From assembly GCA_029783825.1 (NCBI GenBank), contig JAREIK010001332.1:4483242-4547241 (forward strand): DNA of 64,000 bases, read 5' to 3'. Positions 1 through 12,515 of this stretch are shown here, in pieces. The position numbers were made by a program, and so were the translations under genes. Each line of letters starts with the position of its first letter. The first letter of the stretch is position 1. The notes beneath the pieces are model-generated. The model made no database searches. It saw only the letters and a list, made by a program, of their open reading frames with translations, and was not told where the DNA came from. Origin of the DNA: Sapria himalayana (lineage: Eukaryota; Streptophyta; Magnoliopsida; Malpighiales; Rafflesiaceae).

Positions 1-2169
1 ATATCTAAGACTTGTGGGTAGAATAAGAGAAGTATTTTCTGAGATTTGCCCTACTGGCGTGAACACTTGCTTAGGTACAATCTTGATGTTATGCATATCA
101 AGAAGAATGTGTTTGATAATATTTTCAATATAGTGTTTAACATTCCAGGGAAAACTAAGGACACTTACAAGTCAAGAGATGAGTTGAATAAATATTGTCA
201 TCGTCCTCAAGTTGCAAATTATCTTGTCACCAATAAATACCATGATGTGCCATTTGTTATGAATAAATCACAGAAGAATATTGTGTTTAAGTGGGTAAAA
301 AAACTTAGATTTTCAGATGGGCATGCTTCAAATGTGCGAAAAAAACTTAAGATGTTTGGCATGAAGAGTCATGATTGTCATATATTCATGCAAAGGTTGT
401 TACCAATTACTCTTCGAGAATTCCTACCTGATAGAATATGGGTGCCGATAACTGAAATTTCTTTATTCTTCAAGTAACTAACTTCTTCTTTATTGACTGA
501 TGAGGAGTTGAGGAATCTGGATGAACAAATTCCAGTTATCTTATACAATCTTGAGAAAATCTTTCCTCCTAGTTTTTTTGACTCAATGTAACATCTTCCA
601 ATGCACTTGGCTTACGAAACTAGGATTGCTGGTCATGTCCATTATTATTGGAAGTATCCGCCAGAAAGTAATATTAATTCACTAAACTAATTCTATTCCT
701 ATATATATATATTTATATATACACAAAAATGACTTGTAATTTTCAATAATCTTTTTGTAGATACTTGAGGAAAATAAAACATACAATAATGAATAAGGTC
801 AGGTTGAGGGTTCTATATCAATAGGTATATTATGGATGAGACTGTCAAATTCACATCATTCTATTTCAAAGAAGGAGATCCAACTCTTCCACTTAAGGAA
901 AGGCAGAATGAGGTTTATCTTTATGACAATGTGGATAATGATATGTTTGAAATTTTCAAGTCTTCGGGTAAAAAAATTGGTGCGTAAGGGAAAAAGTATC
1001 TTGCAGAATATGAATATACTATAGCTCATCTATATGTCCTAATGAATTGTCCAGATGTTCAACCATTCATCGAGTAAGTATTTCCTAATAGTCAAATGAC
1101 ATCAATTACGTTTTATAATTTACTATTTCCTATCAATGTATCAATTATTTTTAATTTCATTTTTTTAGTGATTTTGTTACAGATAAATGTAAAGTGTTTC
1201 CAAACATGAATAAAGAATCAATCAATGCCATGATGGAGAAAAAATTTTCATCATTTTTTGAAAAATGTGTATGTTTACTTATAATGAAAATCACAAAATA
1301 ATTGTATTGTTTTAATAAAAAATTATAATTGTAATCTAAACAATCCACATAATTTGCAAATAAAATTATCTTCGAAGTATTGATTATAGGTTCATAATCA
1401 TGCAAATAAAATTTCCAATTATTATCTTCGAAGTATAGCATGAAGTCCCCTAAGAGAGGTTAAAACGTACAATGGATACTGTGTGAATGGTTTTAAATTT
1501 CACACTAAATCATATGGTAGCTACTGGGCAACAGACAATATGTGGGTATGCATTAAAGGATCCGTATACAATGAAACTGAATATGACTATTACGAAACTC
1601 TGGTCGAAGTGATCGAGTTAGAATTTGAAGCCCTCCCAGTTAAAAAAACTATGTTATTCAAATGTGAATGGTTCGATACACCACCGCATGTTGGTAATGT
1701 TGTCCATCCTCGATATAAACTTGTCGATGTGCATGATAAAAAATGATTCAACGAGTATGAACCTTTTGTATTAGTAGTACAAGCTTCACAAGTTTATTAT
1801 TGTGAATATCTGGGTCAGACCAGTCCAAGAAAGGATTGGAAATCTGTGTGCAAGATAAAAGCAAGGGCTCAAATTGACATCCCCGCATCACCAAGAATTG
1901 ATTTCATAGAACCAACTTTTTAAAATGATGATGATGATGTTATAATCGAAGCTGTGGTGGGGGACGAAGATGTCCTTTTAGTTTCATCTTCTGAGATTAA
2001 TACAAGTGGAGATGTAGATGTTGATGCAAATTTAATTGATTATGAGGAAGAAACGAGAGTTGAAGAGGAGTTTGAAAATGATGTTACTACATCTGAAGAA
2101 GAAGAAGACGAACCAAATTTGGATGATTGTGATGAGAATGAGCAGACAATGAGTTTTTTGTTATTTTAA
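1..2169 (+). pseudogene. TNP2-type CACTA transposase pseudogene (Transposase_21 / DUF4218 / DUF4216)
   Basis: The plus-strand reading from position 46 starts YWREHLLRYNLDVMHIKKNV, the conserved end of the TNP2 transposase core. It continues through FGMKSHDCHIFMQRLLP, the start of DUF4218. After a stop at 475-477 the same domain continues, with EEQ-type text and HLPMHLAYETRIAGHV near 596-640. A probable intron lies at about 669-760, followed by exons at about 761-1070 (donor GTAAGT) and about 1170-1270. DUF4216 runs 1483-1746, with MLFKCEWFD at about 1651-1677, and resumes after one stop. The last part (1954-2169) is a glutamate/aspartate-rich tail typical of these proteins. Internal stops at 475, 988, 1744 and 1921 make it a pseudogene. 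In an active element this protein binds the subterminal repeats and cuts and rejoins DNA. Confidence 0.88.
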
Positions 2170-2219
2170 TAGTTACTCATTTTTGTTTATTTTCATTTCT
2201 TTATGTACTTTTTACAGGT

Positions 2220-4035
2220 ATGGCACATGGATGAGTATAGGCATCACGGCCTCAGGTATACCCAAAACTGGTAGAGGGTCATGGGTGGATGAGATGCCAT
2301 AGTAGATAGGGAAGGTTGTGAATGTACCACAGCAGCAGCATCAGCTGACTGGTCCACATAATGGTCCTGAGATTTTGATGAATGATCAAGAGACGTGTTA
2401 AGGAGAGGAGGGAGAGGATAGAGATGTTGGAGAGTCTTTCTCAGAGCACCTTACAGACGAGACTCTCTCTATTACTCATTTTGATCCGATAATCTCTAAA
2501 ATATAAAACTTAACAAATGATTTATTAATTTATTATTTTATTTTTTACTTGCTAATAAATTTTTGGTTACAGGATGAAGTTAGAGCTGTCTAGTTCTATT
2601 TCTAGGGTTCTGAGGATAATATTCAGGGAGTCCTTTAAACCTAATTGACATAATTGGAAGTCACTCACAGATAGAGACTAATTGATGATTTGGAGAGAAT
2701 TTAAGGTAAATATTACTGCCTAAAAATTTTTACATCTTTTATTTATTATTTTGTTCACCGATTAAAAATTGTTTATTTATAATTATAGAAAGTTTACACA
2801 TGGACACAGTCAAAGGAAGCGATCAAAAGTGTGTTCTACAAACATATTGTCAATCGGTATTAAGACACCATGTACGAGATCAAAGATAAATGGTTAAAGA
2901 AGAAATAAAAAGATTCGAGCATCCCAGATCATATTTTCAAGGAGTGGCATAGTAGATGGGAAGATTCGAATTATAGGAAGAGGGGTGATAAATAGAGCCG
3001 CTATCGTCGATCAGAGGATGCTGGGAAGGGTAGTGGCATGTTTACACACACTTGTGGATCTCACTCTATGCGTGAGCACGAACGAGTATTGGTATTATTT
3101 CTAATTTATACTTTTTATGTTTATTATTTTGTGAAATGTGTTCAATTATGCCTAAATTTCATTTCTCATAAAGAATTTTTTTTCAATAGAATTAACATAT
3201 ATATTGTGTGTAATTATAGACACACAAGGAGGGTAAGAAGCCCAGTACTCCTCGCTTATTCAGATACACACACGTAAAGGCTCATGATGATCAGACTTTT
3301 GTTGATTAGAGATCTCGTGCAGTAAATGTAAGTTTCATTAAAAAAATTAACTTTTTTTGTTTGAATTTATATTGAAATACTTTTAATATATTTTTATTAG
3401 GCAAGATATGAGGAAATGTTAGCTGTTGCGACTCAAGTGTATTCTCAATCTACTTCAGGTTCATGTGATGGTGCAAGGTAGTTCTTATTCATCAGCTCCA
3501 CCATTTGATTCGAATCAGATTTGGTATGTGGCTGTTGATGGCAAGGAGAAGATGCCCATCTATAGTATCGGTTCGTCGACATCATCATTTCACTTGCATA
3601 GACGACCAAATTATGAAGCTGAATTTTAGGACCAGTTTCAAATTTGTTCCCGACGATGGAGGAATTTTAGGACGCGATGTGAAATGTGATACTGTATCAG
3701 TTGGTCAATACTAAGCAACACATGATTGACTATGATGATGATAGGGATGAGTTACATATATTTTTTGAGTGGCTTACAAAGAAGTTTCAGAAAGGATGAC
3801 TATAGTTCAACCCTGATGATCTACCTCGGTTTGTTCGGTGTAATACTCTAGCTACAGCATCTACTCCATCACCTATAGCAACACTTACAGCAACTATATC
3901 AGGACTAGCAGCAGCAAATAGCTCTACCCCAATACCTGATATCTCACCGTGTGAACCAAAAATATCGCAGCATAATGATTATGAAACTATGTTGGATGAT
4001 TTAGTGTATTTCACAGATTTTTTTTCATTGCCATA
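2220..4035 (+). pseudogene. TnpA-like (Transposase_24) pseudogene of the CACTA element
   Basis: This is the second gene of the element, downstream of TNP2 on the same strand. Recognisable blocks are ISRVLRIIFRESFKP at about 2600, EIKDKWLKKK at about 2880, KEWHSRWEDSNYRKRGDK at about 2940-2993, PSTPRLFRYTHVKAHDD at about 3245-3290, ARYEEMLAVATQVYSQ at about 3402, and PPFDSNQIWYVAVDGKEK at about 3500-3553. These match the order in plant Transposase_24 proteins. Likely introns sit between blocks: a GTAAAT donor at 2706 and acceptors before 2789, 3220 and 3402. There are several stops and at least one frameshift near 3480. In this family the protein assists transposition by binding subterminal repeats. 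I am sure of the family and less sure of exon edges. Confidence 0.8.
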
Positions 4036-4239
4036 AACTTTGATTTTGGATTTCATTTTTTTATTTTCTCTTGATGTAATAATATATATATATATGCAGT
4101 ATATATAGTTGTTTGATGAAGTTAATTGGATTTTTTTTGTTGTGTTGGTTGTATATGTTTGTGCGGCAACTGCATCAAACTTGATGTTTTTTGGATTTAA
4201 ATTTTTTTGAGTTTTATGCTACAGCTTCTGTAGAAACTG

Positions 4240-4892
4240 CTACAAACCTGGAAAAAATATTTTTTGGTCGGTAATTACCGATTTAATTGTGACCAAACCA
4301 ACCAAAATTTTTTATAATCAATGGTCGATAAAATGTCACCAAATAGTCTGTAATACTTTTGGAGATCAATTACCGACCAATGATTTTAAAAGATTTTGGT
4401 CGTATTTTTTTCGGTTATTACCGACTATTTTGTGACCATTTACTAACCTAATACTTTTTGTCGAAAAATAGTTGGAATATTGTCGGAAATTATTTGTCAG
4501 TAAATTGTCTCCAAATGGTCGGTAATTACCAATCATTTGGAGACCATGTGTTCTTGGTTAGAAAATGATTGGAATTTAGTCTGTAATTATATGTCGGTAA
4601 ATGGTGTATAAATGGTCATTAATTACCGACCATTTGGATAGCATATACCAATCTAATTATTTTGGTCGGAAAATTTTCGGAATATAGTCGGTAAATGTTT
4701 GTCGGTAGAGAGCCGATAAATGGTCGGTAATTTACTGACCGACTGATTTTTAGTCGGTAAAAAAAATTAGCGACGAGCAAAATTACGATCTAATAATTTG
4801 GTCGGTAATTGGTCGCTATTTTATTTATCGACCAATAAACACCAATTTAGCGACCAAAAAATTGGTAGGTAATTCAGTGATTTTTAGTAGTG
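4240..4892. repeat. CACTA subterminal repeat array and right terminal inverted repeat
   Basis: Short motifs of the type TGGTCGGTAATTACCGACC recur many times in both orientations, for example near 4266, 4366, 4516, 4617, 4720 and 4800, and the last 18 bases form the terminal repeat. TGGTCGGTAA and its complement pair into many local palindromes. Such arrays are transposase-binding platforms in this superfamily. Copies differ from each other mostly by single substitutions. Confidence 0.85.
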
Positions 4893-5021
4893 ATATATGT
4901 ATATATACAATATATTATACATACATATATATTGTATATATATGTATATAGAATATATACATAATGTAAAGAGTATATGCACATATATAATATATAGGTA
5001 TATATGAATGTAATATAAAAG

Positions 5022-5056
<35 letters not shown>

Positions 5057-5148
5057 TCGATAGTATATAAATATATATTGTGTATATGTGCATATATCTA
5101 TAATATAAAGTATATATTATATTGGTATCTACTATATATATACATATA
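4893..5148. repeat. TA-rich microsatellite spacer between two CACTA elements
   Basis: The stretch is almost entirely A and T, with runs of (TA)n, longest at about 5027-5052. It separates the terminus of the first CACTA element from the start of the second. No gene is visible; the minus-strand reading frame here is only tyrosine/isoleucine repeats. Confidence 0.85.
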
Positions 5149-5640
5149 TACTACAAGAAAAGAAGTAATTAGAAATTGAATTTAACTTTCAATTCCTTTT
5201 CTAAAATTATGAATGGAATTGTAATGGATTAGGAAATGGAAATGACAAAATATGAAATAATTAGAAATGAAAAAAAATCTGTCACAATTTAGTGACAGAT
5301 TGTTATATGTATTTCAATTCCATCACTAATTATGATGCAATGTGGGGTGAAGATATGTTTACATGGCATTTAGCAATGGAAATGTATGTATCAATGTATT
5401 TTTAGAAATGAAATACTTATCTATTTCTACATTTAGTGAAAGAAATAATTGCATTACTAAATGAAATACGACATACTTATTCATTGCTAAATGAGATACG
5501 AGATACTTATTCATTGCTATATCATTTAAAAAAAAATTAGCGATAAAATAAGATTCTGTTGCTAAATTAGAAAAGAAAAAAAATTGTCATCACTAAATTA
5601 TGATAATTAATTTATTTGAAGAATATTTGACAAAACTTTG
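5149..5640. repeat. Left subterminal repeats of the second CACTA element
   Basis: Repeated short motifs follow the terminal sequence: TGCTAAATGAGATACGAGAT-type units at 5470-5520, GTCACAATTTAGTGACAG at about 5280-5300 (an imperfect palindrome), and GAAATG-rich units. From 5640 to 6910 the DNA is AT-rich and I see no gene in it; it probably represents the untranslated 5' part of the element. Confidence 0.6.
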
Positions 5641-6913
5641 AACAAAGTTAGGGTTTGGAAGTTTTTCAATTAGACTCTGAGTTCATTTGAATTATTTGTA
5701 AATTTCCTTTCCTTCATATATTGATAGACATGTATTTCAACCATAATTAATATATGAAATAATGATTTTTATTTTATCTCGTATATGTATTGCATTCAAA
5801 AATATCTATATTTGTGCATTTTGATGTTATGTATAGTTTATTTTCATTTTTAAAGTTTTTATTGGGTTCTCTCTTATTGTTTTGTTGAATGATTATTATT
5901 CTAATTGATAAATTATATAATTTATATTTTTTTTTCACATACTTGGATTTGTTACATTTTTTGTTACCTATTTGAGGTATATTTTTTATGCATTTTATTA
6001 GTGACTTATAGTTTTGATCATTCTAATTAATTTGAACTTTTACTTACTAGGATTAGATGAAATGTAATAATTTCTATCAAAATAATTCATACTAATGGCG
6101 CAACTTAAACAATGGATAATTTTTAAATATTATAACAAATACTAAAAGTTTATTTGTAATAACAATGAAAATCATAAAAAAATTTTGAGGGTGTGCAATT
6201 AGTAGGATGAAACGTATTGAATAATTGTAAAGCTTAAAAAAATTATAAGCTCGTTTCAAAATTTTAATAGTTTCTTGATCTATATTTCACTAAATATACA
6301 ATAAAATAAATAACACCTTTCTTTATTTAATATTTAAAAAAATCATATTACATATCACATATGGTAAATGACTATATATACCATATGCTTTATATAGATT
6401 AGTAAATATATATTCCTATTTATTTATTAATGCTATCTATTGATAGTTGATTTATTTTTGTTGTTTTTCATTGACAAATTTAAATACTTTGACATTGAGA
6501 ATTTTTATTATTATTCCTATTATATAAAATGCATTTGTCCAATTAATTAGTACTGATTATTAATTTAGAAATCAAGAATTATGACATTGCAAATTTTTCT
6601 TTTTTTCTTTATTAATGCAATTTCATCTCATATAGATAAATATCAAATATTTAGTTTTCTATAAATGACAAAATTATAACTTATGTTTTATGAAAAATAA
6701 ATAAGACATTGAAGTAACCCGCCCTATCTAATTTGTATCCAAAATTATATAATAATGATGTAACTAGAAATTTTTTATTAGATTTATGTAATGTCGTAAA
6801 TATGTTATTACATCTTTATTACAAAAAAATCTTTATCTACATTATTAAAATTCATAAAATGTTTGTGTTGTGTTATAAGAATAGAAGATATTATATGACT
6901 TGATCATTAATAG

Positions 6914-7450
6914 ATGAATATAAGACTGAAAGATGAGTTTTTGTTTTTGACTAATGAATATGTAGAGGGGATTGATGAGTTTTTGTTTTTGACTAATGAA
7001 TATGTAGAGGGGATTGATGAGTTTATTGAATTTGCTGAAAAATATCTTATGGATGAAATAAAAATAAGATGCCCATATAATGACCATAAATTTCAAAATC
7101 GGAGTTTCCAAGATGTGGACATGGTGCGATAACATCTTACAAAAAATAAATTAGTTAGAGACTATTATGTTTGGTATAAACATTGACAATTAGTTATGTC
7201 ACAAATAATTACATATTATGTATATAGAAGTGATGATTCAAATATTATAATGGAATATACTCATCCAATGATGCATGTTAAGCAATGTTAAAGAATATTA
7301 TTGGTCATTCATTAACTTCGATGTCACTAATGATCTCTCAATTTCATTAGAAAAATATTTTTATGATATGCTAAAGGCTTAAGAAGAAGAAATTTGGCTA
7401 GATAATATGTATGGCTACTCATCCCAACTAATGATGTCACCAATGATGTC
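6914..7450 (+). pseudogene. TNP2 transposase N-terminal part (Transpos_assoc domain), with 42-bp duplication
   Basis: The reading starts MNIRLKDEFLFLTNEYVEGI and contains EFIEFAEKYLMDEIKIRCPY and FQDVDMVR. This matches the N-terminal DNA-binding domain of plant CACTA transposases, where EGVDEFIEFA and IRCPCKKC are typical. Here the second cysteine of the zinc-binding region is replaced by tyrosine. A 42-bp (14-residue) segment, DEFLFLTNEYVEGI, is repeated in tandem at about 6931-7014. After a stop at 7130 the family resemblance continues to YDMLKA, EEEIWLDN and GYSSQL near 7427. The next conserved block (VARLLN) is missing on this strand but occurs on the opposite strand near 9005. Confidence 0.8.
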
Positions 7451-7454
7451 ACTA

Positions 7455-9015
7455 ATGATGAATAAGTTTCACTAATTACATTAATGAAAGGCTCAATTTC
7501 TTTCTTTCTATGACATTACAAGTGAGATTTTTTAGAAAAATGCTTATTAGCTTCTACATGAACACTTGGCAGTCATGACTTTTCATCCCAAATAACTTAT
7601 GCTTCTTCGTGTTAACACAGCTTTTCATGTTAGATGCATATCTGTTAGGCAACCTGAGCTCCATTAATCATTTCCACAAAGATTCCTTTGCATCCTTGTC
7701 AAGACTATAACAAGCCTTATAGAATTTATTCGTTGATTCATCTCTATGTAACTCTTGATGTGAATAGAACTCTTTTAAATCATATCTTGATTTGACATTA
7801 TCTTTTATTTTTTTTTCCACATTCATGATAGTATTAAAAATATTATCAAAAAATTTTTCTTAATGTGCATCACATTTAGAATACCTAAAATGTTTTTCCA
7901 ACTACTAAATTAATTTTTAAAATTTATGCATTAATGTAATTTGTATCAATATCTATAACATTTTTGAACCCATATCTTTCAATTATATCTAATATTTCTT
8001 CACCTGACCGAAAAGGTGGTGCACCTTTTACGACTTTATGGCCTTTCCTAAATGTATCAATATTAATATGAAATGGATGTTTCACATGTAAAAACTTATG
8101 GTGGTTATCAAATCAAAAAACTTTTCCTCCTTTGCTCAAATAAAATGCATCTAAGTCCTCTATCTAATAAGGAAAAGCTAATTTTCAAGCAGTACTTCAA
8201 CCTGACAACATTGAATATCTTGGAAAGTCACTTATAGTCCACATAAGTGATGCTCATATTTTGAAATTATACTTTCTAGTATATCATACGTTTCACTTTC
8301 GTCCTCCCACAAAAATTTGAGCTTCGCTATGAGGGGCTGCAGAAAAACATAGAATTTGTCTTTTAGATTTCTCAAATCATGCATGATAGTACAAAAATAT
8401 CTACACATCTTTCATACACATCCATGGCAGTAAATTATAAGGTATAATAATAACTAGACATGAAGAGTATTGTTTCCATGTTTTTCCAAATGGATAAAAT
8501 CCATCTATGCACAGCCCTAATCAAACATTTTGACTCTCAACTACAAAAGATGGATGACAATCATCAAAATCTTTCCAAGAAGGAGAATCTGAGTAATATT
8601 GCATCATGCCATCTTCAATAATATGCTCTTTATGCCAACTTATTTCCTTAGTAGTGGTTTTAGATGTAAATAATATTTCCTAATGAGGAGTCAATAAAAA
8701 ATATTACATATTCTTATGAGGAATATATATTTGTTTTCTGACTTTTATATTATTTTGTACTGAGGATAGTTACAAAAATTACATGCAATTACTTCACTGT
8801 CTATGCCCTAATATATCATGCAACTATTAATGCAGTAATATATTTTTTTTCACATTTAAATCTAAACCTTCCATTAACTTCTTTGTGCTGTAAAAACTAT
8901 CTGTCATGATATTATTCTTTGGTAACAATTTATATAAAAACTAACATATTCATCATTACACTTTTTTGAAAAATAATGTTTTGCCTTTAAATTCAAGAGT
9001 CTGGCAACCATATAT
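7455..9015 (-). pseudogene. TNP2 transposase core, inverted within the element
   Basis: Read on the minus strand from about 9005 downwards, the order is VARLLNLKAKHYFSKKCNDE, SFYSTKKLMEGL, KEHIIEDGMMQYYSDSPSWKDF (8570-8640), LGLCIDGFYPFGKTWKQYS (8440-8530), SLMWTISDFPRYSMLSG (8200-8260), HVKHPFHINIDTF and APPFRSGEEI (7990-8090), SRYDLKEFYS, and KLFGMKSHDC (about 7580-7610). That is the conserved TNP2 order up to the first part of DUF4218. Stops and frameshifts break it. The block fills exactly the gap between the N-terminal piece at 6914-7450 and the DUF4218 remainder at 9025, so an inversion inside one element is the simplest reading. Confidence 0.82.
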
Positions 9016-9019
9016 AACA

Positions 9020-10430
9020 TATTTTTATAGCATATTTTTCAACTCCATGGAACATCTTCCGATCCACTTGCCTTATGAATCCAAGATAGCATGCCCTATG
9101 CAATATAGATTGAGAGGTTATATATTTTTCATTTGGTAATCTAAAATTTTAAATGTAATGCCTACTTGGTTGAAGAGTCTTCAATAATTTGTATGCACTA
9201 CTTTTGGCCACAATTGTATAATCCCCATTACAAATTATCACCAAATAATATATATGGTATGAAGGATGGATCAAGAGAAAATGATATGCTTTCTATTTTT
9301 AGATATATGGGTCGATTGTATGATAGAACAATATCAATATATTATTTGGATGACCAAAAGTATCATACTACACACACATACATTTTGTTGAACTATGAAA
9401 AAGTTATACCTTTTATTGAGTAAAATTTACAATAATTTCATATTCACATTTCTTTGTCATTGTATGCAAAATTGCTTTTTAATAATTCAAAATACCTTTA
9501 ATTTTGTTTTGAAGAATTTATGCTAAAAAATTGAGGCAAAAAGAACCTCGTATTAATGACGCTTTAATTTATGTAAAGCTTGAAAAGAATTTCGTAAATT
9601 AGTTTGAAAATTTTGTTAGTATATAACTTATCATTCTTGGTTCTAAATAGTTACTTTCAACATTATGTAAGTATGAATTTATTCTTTATCATTTTGTAGG
9701 TACAATTTTCATCATCAAATATATGTAATTGATAAATAAAAGATCTTGCAAAAAGACCATTACGAAGTTTATAGACATATTCCATATATTATGTAAATGG
9801 ATATAAATTTTATACTTTAAAACATGATTCAAATAGAGCTACAAAGAATAGTGGTGTTTTCATTAGGGGTTTAACTATACTGCATCTACTAATGATCTTC
9901 ATCGTTGACTAATTGAAATTCTAAATATAGAGTATCCTACTTTACCAATTAATAGGATGATTTTGTTTAAGTGTGAATGGTTTGATCCTATTCCATATAT
10001 GGGTACTAGAATTTATCATCAATATAACCTTATTGATGTGTATAATAAAAAATATTATTGTAAGTACAAGCCATTTATTCTTGTGGTACAAGCCGAACAA
10101 ATGTGTTACACCACTTATCTAACCACATGAATAAATCTACATCACTAGTAGGCAATATGTAAAATAAAACCTAGATCAATTATAAAAGTTATTGAAAAGG
10201 ATATTCTTGACACTCCATAATGTGTATCAATATTTTAAGAGAATAATATGGAACTTCATTCATTTGTTCATGGGGTTGATGATGGTCTTCAATCATTATT
10301 GGTGAAGGTGAAAATTATTTGGACATTGATAATCATGTTGAAGAAGATAATGAGGAGGAATTAATTACTGAATCAGATAATGATGAATATGTAGATAGAA
10401 ATGAATTGTTAGAAATTTTTGATGATGACT
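9020..10430 (+). pseudogene. TNP2 C-terminal part: DUF4218 end, DUF4216 and acidic tail
   Basis: The plus-strand text FNSMEHLPIHLPYESKIACP at about 9028-9090 continues DUF4218. The frame 9166-9423 (VEESSIICMHYFWPQL to VIPFIE) follows it. DUF4216 appears at about 9840-10130: KNSGVFIRGL, then MILFKCEWFDPIPYMGTR, then YCKYKPFILVVQAEQ. An acidic end (VEEDNEEELITESDNDE, about 10340-10385) closes the protein at a stop near 10430. The first CACTA element has the same order, which supports the assignment. Stops at about 9600 and 9910 make it non-functional. Confidence 0.82.
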
Positions 10431-10623
10431 AGATATCTATTGATATCCTTGTTTGTTGTGAAGCTTATTTTTTTAACGTGCTAATGTGGATGTTAAATAA
10501 AAAATTTTTATTTACTTTTTTGAATGTCAATGTGTTCATCATTATGTTTTATTATTATAACATTTTCATAATGTGTTTTTACTACCCCTATATATTTTGA
10601 TATTTATATAAATTTATTTAAGT

Positions 10624-12515
10624 ATGAGAGGTAGTCATTCAAGTAACCAAGGATCTCAATATGTAGGCATGGGTAGAGAAAGACAACTAATAATTCATGG
10701 AGGAGTAAATCTACATGTATTTAGTGATGACAACACTATAAATATCTTTCTGCATTCTCCTACATGTATAGAAGAAACTTTGGCATCATCTCATCATGAA
10801 AAATATGGATTTACTACCATAGATATTCTATCTTCATCTCATTTTTCACCAGAAGGTATTGATAGCTCCATCATATCTATCTTACAAGACCCATGCATTG
10901 GTATTATAGCATAGACGCCGACATGATATTCATCCATAATTTGCATGCTAAGTTATGAGAAAATCTTTATTCGGTCCACAATTGACAATAAATAATATGT
11001 AGCTTTCTTAAAGTTACAACATGCATCCATTATTATTTTTAATTTTTTTTTTGTTTTAATTAAATATAAAATAAAATATGAATGAAATTATAAATATATT
11101 ATAATATTTGTAATTTGGTAATTTAAACTAATAACAAAGTATGATATTGCTACTTATCGAATATTATCATTTAGAATTAAATGAATATTTGTGTTACAAA
11201 TTTTGGATAATTAATATAAATGAATTAACTAGTAATAGTAGTAGAAAAATTAGTGTAGTTTATTTATATGTATATGTTCTACTGATGTTAAATTACTTTC
11301 AAGTTTATTCTTTCTATTTCTCATACAATCGAAAGATATTTAAGGTGAAACAACTTCTTGAGGGTATAAAGTGGAGAAAAGTGCCCCCAGGTATGAAAAT
11401 TTTTTATTGAGAAGAATTTGAGATACAATTTTCGTGCATTTACTTATTTTTCAATTTGGTTTAATGTGATTTACTCTTAAAATAAATACATTACAATGTA
11501 TTATTGTTGTATTTGGTTTTTGGAGAAAAAGTACAAATGAAATAATGCTTTGGTGGTCTCGATGAAGGATTCATGAAAATATATGGCAAGTATGAGATAC
11601 AATGACAAGCATGGAAAATGGACAAAAAAAATATGATAAAGATGCAAGGCCAAATAATATCCCCCTTAGTGTTTGGATAAAGTTGTGGGAATACCAAAAT
11701 AGTGAGGAGTTCAAGGCATTATCCTTGATGGTCACTCATGATCGTTGATCAGAGAAAGTAGGTGAATGATCAAGACCTTCAAAATATATTGGAGGTTCAA
11801 ATGCAACCTACCAAAATTCACTAGATTTGGTATAACTATCTTTCATTTTTTGTTATATTTTAAAATTTTTTAATTCAAATGATAATAAATATGCAACAAT
11901 GTATGATGTATCTAATAGTAAATATTATTTATTTCTAGAAGGATGAGTTGTAGAATAATAAAAATTGATTATTAACTATGACATCCACCAATACCATTTG
12001 AGGTATTCAAGCAAATATAGAAAAAGAAATATGAATCATTTGTGGATAAGCGGTCAAATAATATTAATGTGAGTTTTTTATTGTATACTTATAGTTTCAT
12101 ATTTACATAATAATTAATAAAAGAAAAAAATATATTAAAAAATTGATTATTTGACCTTCACTATAAATAATATGCAAACTCAAGTATATTCTTTTACCAT
12201 AACTGATGAGTTATTTTGTATGGACTCATTAAATGTAATGATTATCTTTATTTTTATGTTAATTTTTACTATGAAGATGACAGTTTCTTATCATGATATA
12301 AATTTTATTTGAATATATTAATGATGAGTTATGTTGTATTTTAATAATTATAGGAAGATGTGGGGAATATGGCTGCATTTTCTTTACAATTGATAGATCT
12401 TTTTATAGAGGTTTCAGAGATTGATGTTGAACATATTTACCTTTAAGCTATCAGAGTAGAGCCAAAAAATGGCGAGTGTATGGTCTTGGTGTCCATGCAT
12501 CTATATTTTATCTAA
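10624..12515 (+). pseudogene. TnpA-like (Transposase_24) pseudogene of the second CACTA element
   Basis: A frame begins at 10624 (MRGSHSSNQGSQYVGMG) about 190 bp after the TNP2 stop. Further pieces, split by introns or decay, are LLEGIKWRKVPPGMK at 11352-11396, NIPLSVWIKLWEYQNSEEFK at about 11656-11715, and WRVYGLGVHASIFY at about 12458-12510. The last block corresponds to the KGRVYGLG motif near the end of Transposase_24 proteins. The intervening DNA is AT-rich with no clear coding sense. Several stops are present. The order and strand match the TnpA position in the first element. Confidence 0.7.

Larger units (their letters stand above)
1..4892 (+). mobile_element. CACTA (EnSpm) DNA transposon, right part
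   Basis: This element enters from beyond the left edge and ends at a CACTA-type terminus. The order is TNP2 transposase, DUF4218, DUF4216, an acidic tail, a TnpA-like gene, then about 650 bp of short inverted and direct repeats ending in CAGTGATTTTTAGTAGTG (4875-4892). Read on the minus strand that terminus starts CACTACTAAAAATCACTG, the canonical start of this superfamily. All coding blocks are on the plus strand, so this is the 3' side of the element. Both genes carry stop codons, so it cannot supply its own transposase. Confidence 0.9.

Noticed and set aside
7455..9015. A third, nested CACTA element in opposite orientation
   Set aside because: No terminal repeats flank it, and its content is exactly the part missing from the surrounding transposase, which favours inversion.
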